A stretch of 64,000 nt of DNA from positions 23,277,881 through 23,341,880 of the forward strand of contig NC_089728.1 of the NCBI RefSeq assembly GCF_035083965.1. Direction: 5' to 3'. The translations under genes were made by a program, and so were the position numbers. Under the pieces are notes generated by a model. That model had not been told where the DNA came from. It saw only the letters and a list, made by a program, of their open reading frames with translations, and made no database searches. Shown piece by piece: positions 63,042-64,000 of the stretch (position 1 is its first letter; every line of letters begins with the position of its first letter). Source of the DNA: Branchiostoma lanceolatum. Its lineage: Eukaryota > Chordata > Leptocardii > Amphioxiformes > Branchiostomatidae.

Positions 63042-63349
63042 CCGTCTTGTCAAGCTGGTCTGAAGTAACAATGGCACGGACTTATAGTCGGAAATATCGC
63101 AGCTCACTTACTGGAAATATGACGAATATCTCAAGATCTGGAGGCTAGTGATCAGCCGCTTCCATCAAATTGGCTAGATGTGAATCTTCTTTTGTACATC
63201 ATTTCTCATGCCTGTTAAGGGAGAATTCCCACTATAGAGTTTGAAAAGAAATACAAGTTTCGCCGCGACTGACAATAGGACACAGACAAGCTGTGACGTT
63301 TCCGTCTAGGTCCGTACCATTGTTACTTCACGCCAGCTTGACAAGACGG
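63042..63349. repeat. 40-bp inverted repeat flanking the H1 upstream sequence
   Basis: 63,042-63,081 (CCGTCTTGTCAAGCTGGTCT...) and 63,310-63,349 are inverse copies, 37 of 40 positions matching. The right arm ends 41 nt before the H1 ATG. It may be a MITE that landed in the promoter or a cis-element pair; no target duplication was seen. Confidence 0.85.
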
Positions 63350-63390
63350 TGGTTTCATTTGCACGTCTAACGCAGACAAGGTAATCCAGC

Positions 63391-63963
63391 ATGTCCGCTC
63401 CAGCATCGTCCCCCAAGAAGGCCAGGAAGCCAACGGCACCCAAGGGCCCTGCGGCTCACCCGCCCACCACTGTTATGGTTACGGCGGCTGTGGAAGCGCT
63501 CAAGGACCGTACCGGTTCTTCTCTGTTGGCCATCAAGAAGTACATTGCTGGTAACTACAAGTTCGACGTGGAGAAGAAAGCGCACTTCGTCAAGCGCGCC
63601 CTGAAATCCTTGGTGGAGAAGGGTACCCTCATCCAGGTCAAAGGAACTGGGGCGTCGGGATCCTTCAAGATCAACGTGGCAGCCAAGAAAGCCGCCGAGA
63701 AGGCCGCAAAGAAAGCCGTCAAGAAGCCGGTCAAGAAACCTGTGGCTAAGAAAGCCGCAAAACCCAAGACCACCAAGCCCAAAAAGCCAAAGGCTAAGAA
63801 GGCTACCACCCCCAAGAAGACCAAGAAACCGACTACCAAGAAGACCAAGAAATCTCCGGCCAAGAAACCCGCTGCCAAGAAATCCACAAAAAAGACTCCG
63901 GCAAAGAAGATTGCAAAGAAGGCGGCGCCTGCCAAGAAAGCGTCCAAGCCCAAGAAGAAGTGA
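63391..63963 (+). CDS. Histone H1 (linker histone), intronless, 190 aa
   Basis: The protein has the three-part linker-histone layout. A short N-terminal tail (1-23, SPKKARKP) is followed by a winged-helix H15 globular domain at about 24-96 ([48 protein letters not shown]). A Lys/Ala/Pro C-terminal tail (97-190) has KKP, KTPAKK and KPKKK repeats. It binds nucleosome entry/exit DNA and compacts chromatin. The ATG is the first in frame after a stop and matches family starts. Lack of introns and the likely 3' stem-loop just after the stop point to a replication-dependent gene. The H1 subtype cannot be named. Confidence 0.96.
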   Translation: MSAPASSPKKARKPTAPKGPAAHPPTTVMVTAAVEALKDRTGSSLLAIKKYIAGNYKFDVEKKAHFVKRALKSLVEKGTLIQVKGTGASGSFKINVAAKKAAEKAAKKAVKKPVKKPVAKKAAKPKTTKPKKPKAKKATTPKKTKKPTTKKTKKSPAKKPAAKKSTKKTPAKKIAKKAAPAKKASKPKKK

Positions 63964-63994
63964 TGACCTGACCGTCGAAGTTTCTGCGAACCCC

Positions 63995-64000
63995 GGCCCT
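63995..64000 (+). terminator. Probable 5' arm of the histone 3' stem-loop, cut by the window end
   Basis: The last six bases are GGCCCT, preceded by CCCC and lying 32 nt after the stop codon. Metazoan replication-dependent histone mRNAs end in a stem-loop of the type GGYYYT-loop-ARRRCC at about this distance. The loop and 3' arm are outside the window. Confidence 0.5.

Larger units (their letters stand above)
60175..63390. promoter_or_regulatory. Shared upstream region of ATP6V0D1 and histone H1
   Basis: The 3.2 kb between the divergent start codons must hold both promoters. It contains four palindromic or inverted-repeat structures and a tandem repeat, listed separately. One frame at 62,586-62,906 encodes hydrophobic segments but lacks an ATG and any recognised family. 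No TATA box is clear for either gene. Confidence 0.5.

Overview
This window is animal nuclear DNA. It has intron-rich genes with GT-AG junctions, an intronless linker-histone gene, a DIRS-type tyrosine-recombinase retrotransposon and a dense mix of miniature transposons, SINEs, foldback elements and minisatellites. The proteins look deuterostome-like. The mix of repeats, especially minisatellites sitting on splice sites, fits a cephalochordate (amphioxus, Branchiostoma). The genus is an inference, not something the sequence proves.

Three protein-coding genes are supported. (1) GPATCH1 runs on the + strand from 9,557 to 46,772. It has 20 exons whose phases all join, giving a 900-residue G-patch protein. 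(2) ATP6V0D1 runs on the - strand from 60,174 to 51,481. It has 8 exons giving a 350-residue V-ATPase V0 subunit d. It is convergent with GPATCH1. (3) A histone H1 gene lies at 63,391-63,963 on the + strand, divergent from ATP6V0D1. The window ends on what looks like the 5' arm of the histone 3' stem-loop.

Layout: 0-9 kb is a transposon graveyard. It holds a decayed DIRS element whose recombinase is split by a TA-flanked DNA transposon, bracketed by two inverted copies of an ATGCAAAT-rich element. 9.6-17 kb is GPATCH1 intron 1, filled by a foldback-like element of about 5.8 kb with two opposed tandem arrays. 17-47 kb holds the other GPATCH1 exons. Several are abutted by minisatellites that copy the adjacent splice site, part of an exon or the stop codon. 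Intron 4 (22-30 kb) holds a patchy inverted repeat of about 7 kb with many nested hairpins. 47-51 kb is the intergenic space between the convergent genes. 51-60 kb is ATP6V0D1, with a 2.5-kb minisatellite at the exon 3 acceptor and a foldback element with a 9-bp target duplication in intron 1. 60-63.4 kb is the shared upstream region of ATP6V0D1 and H1, rich in palindromes.

The genes are not a functional unit (an RNA-processing factor, a proton-pump subunit and a chromatin protein). The most interesting signal is structural: minisatellites seeded on gene-structure signals, and a family of elements whose asymmetric terminal inverted repeats co-vary. All boundaries and counts were read by eye; no search or alignment was run.
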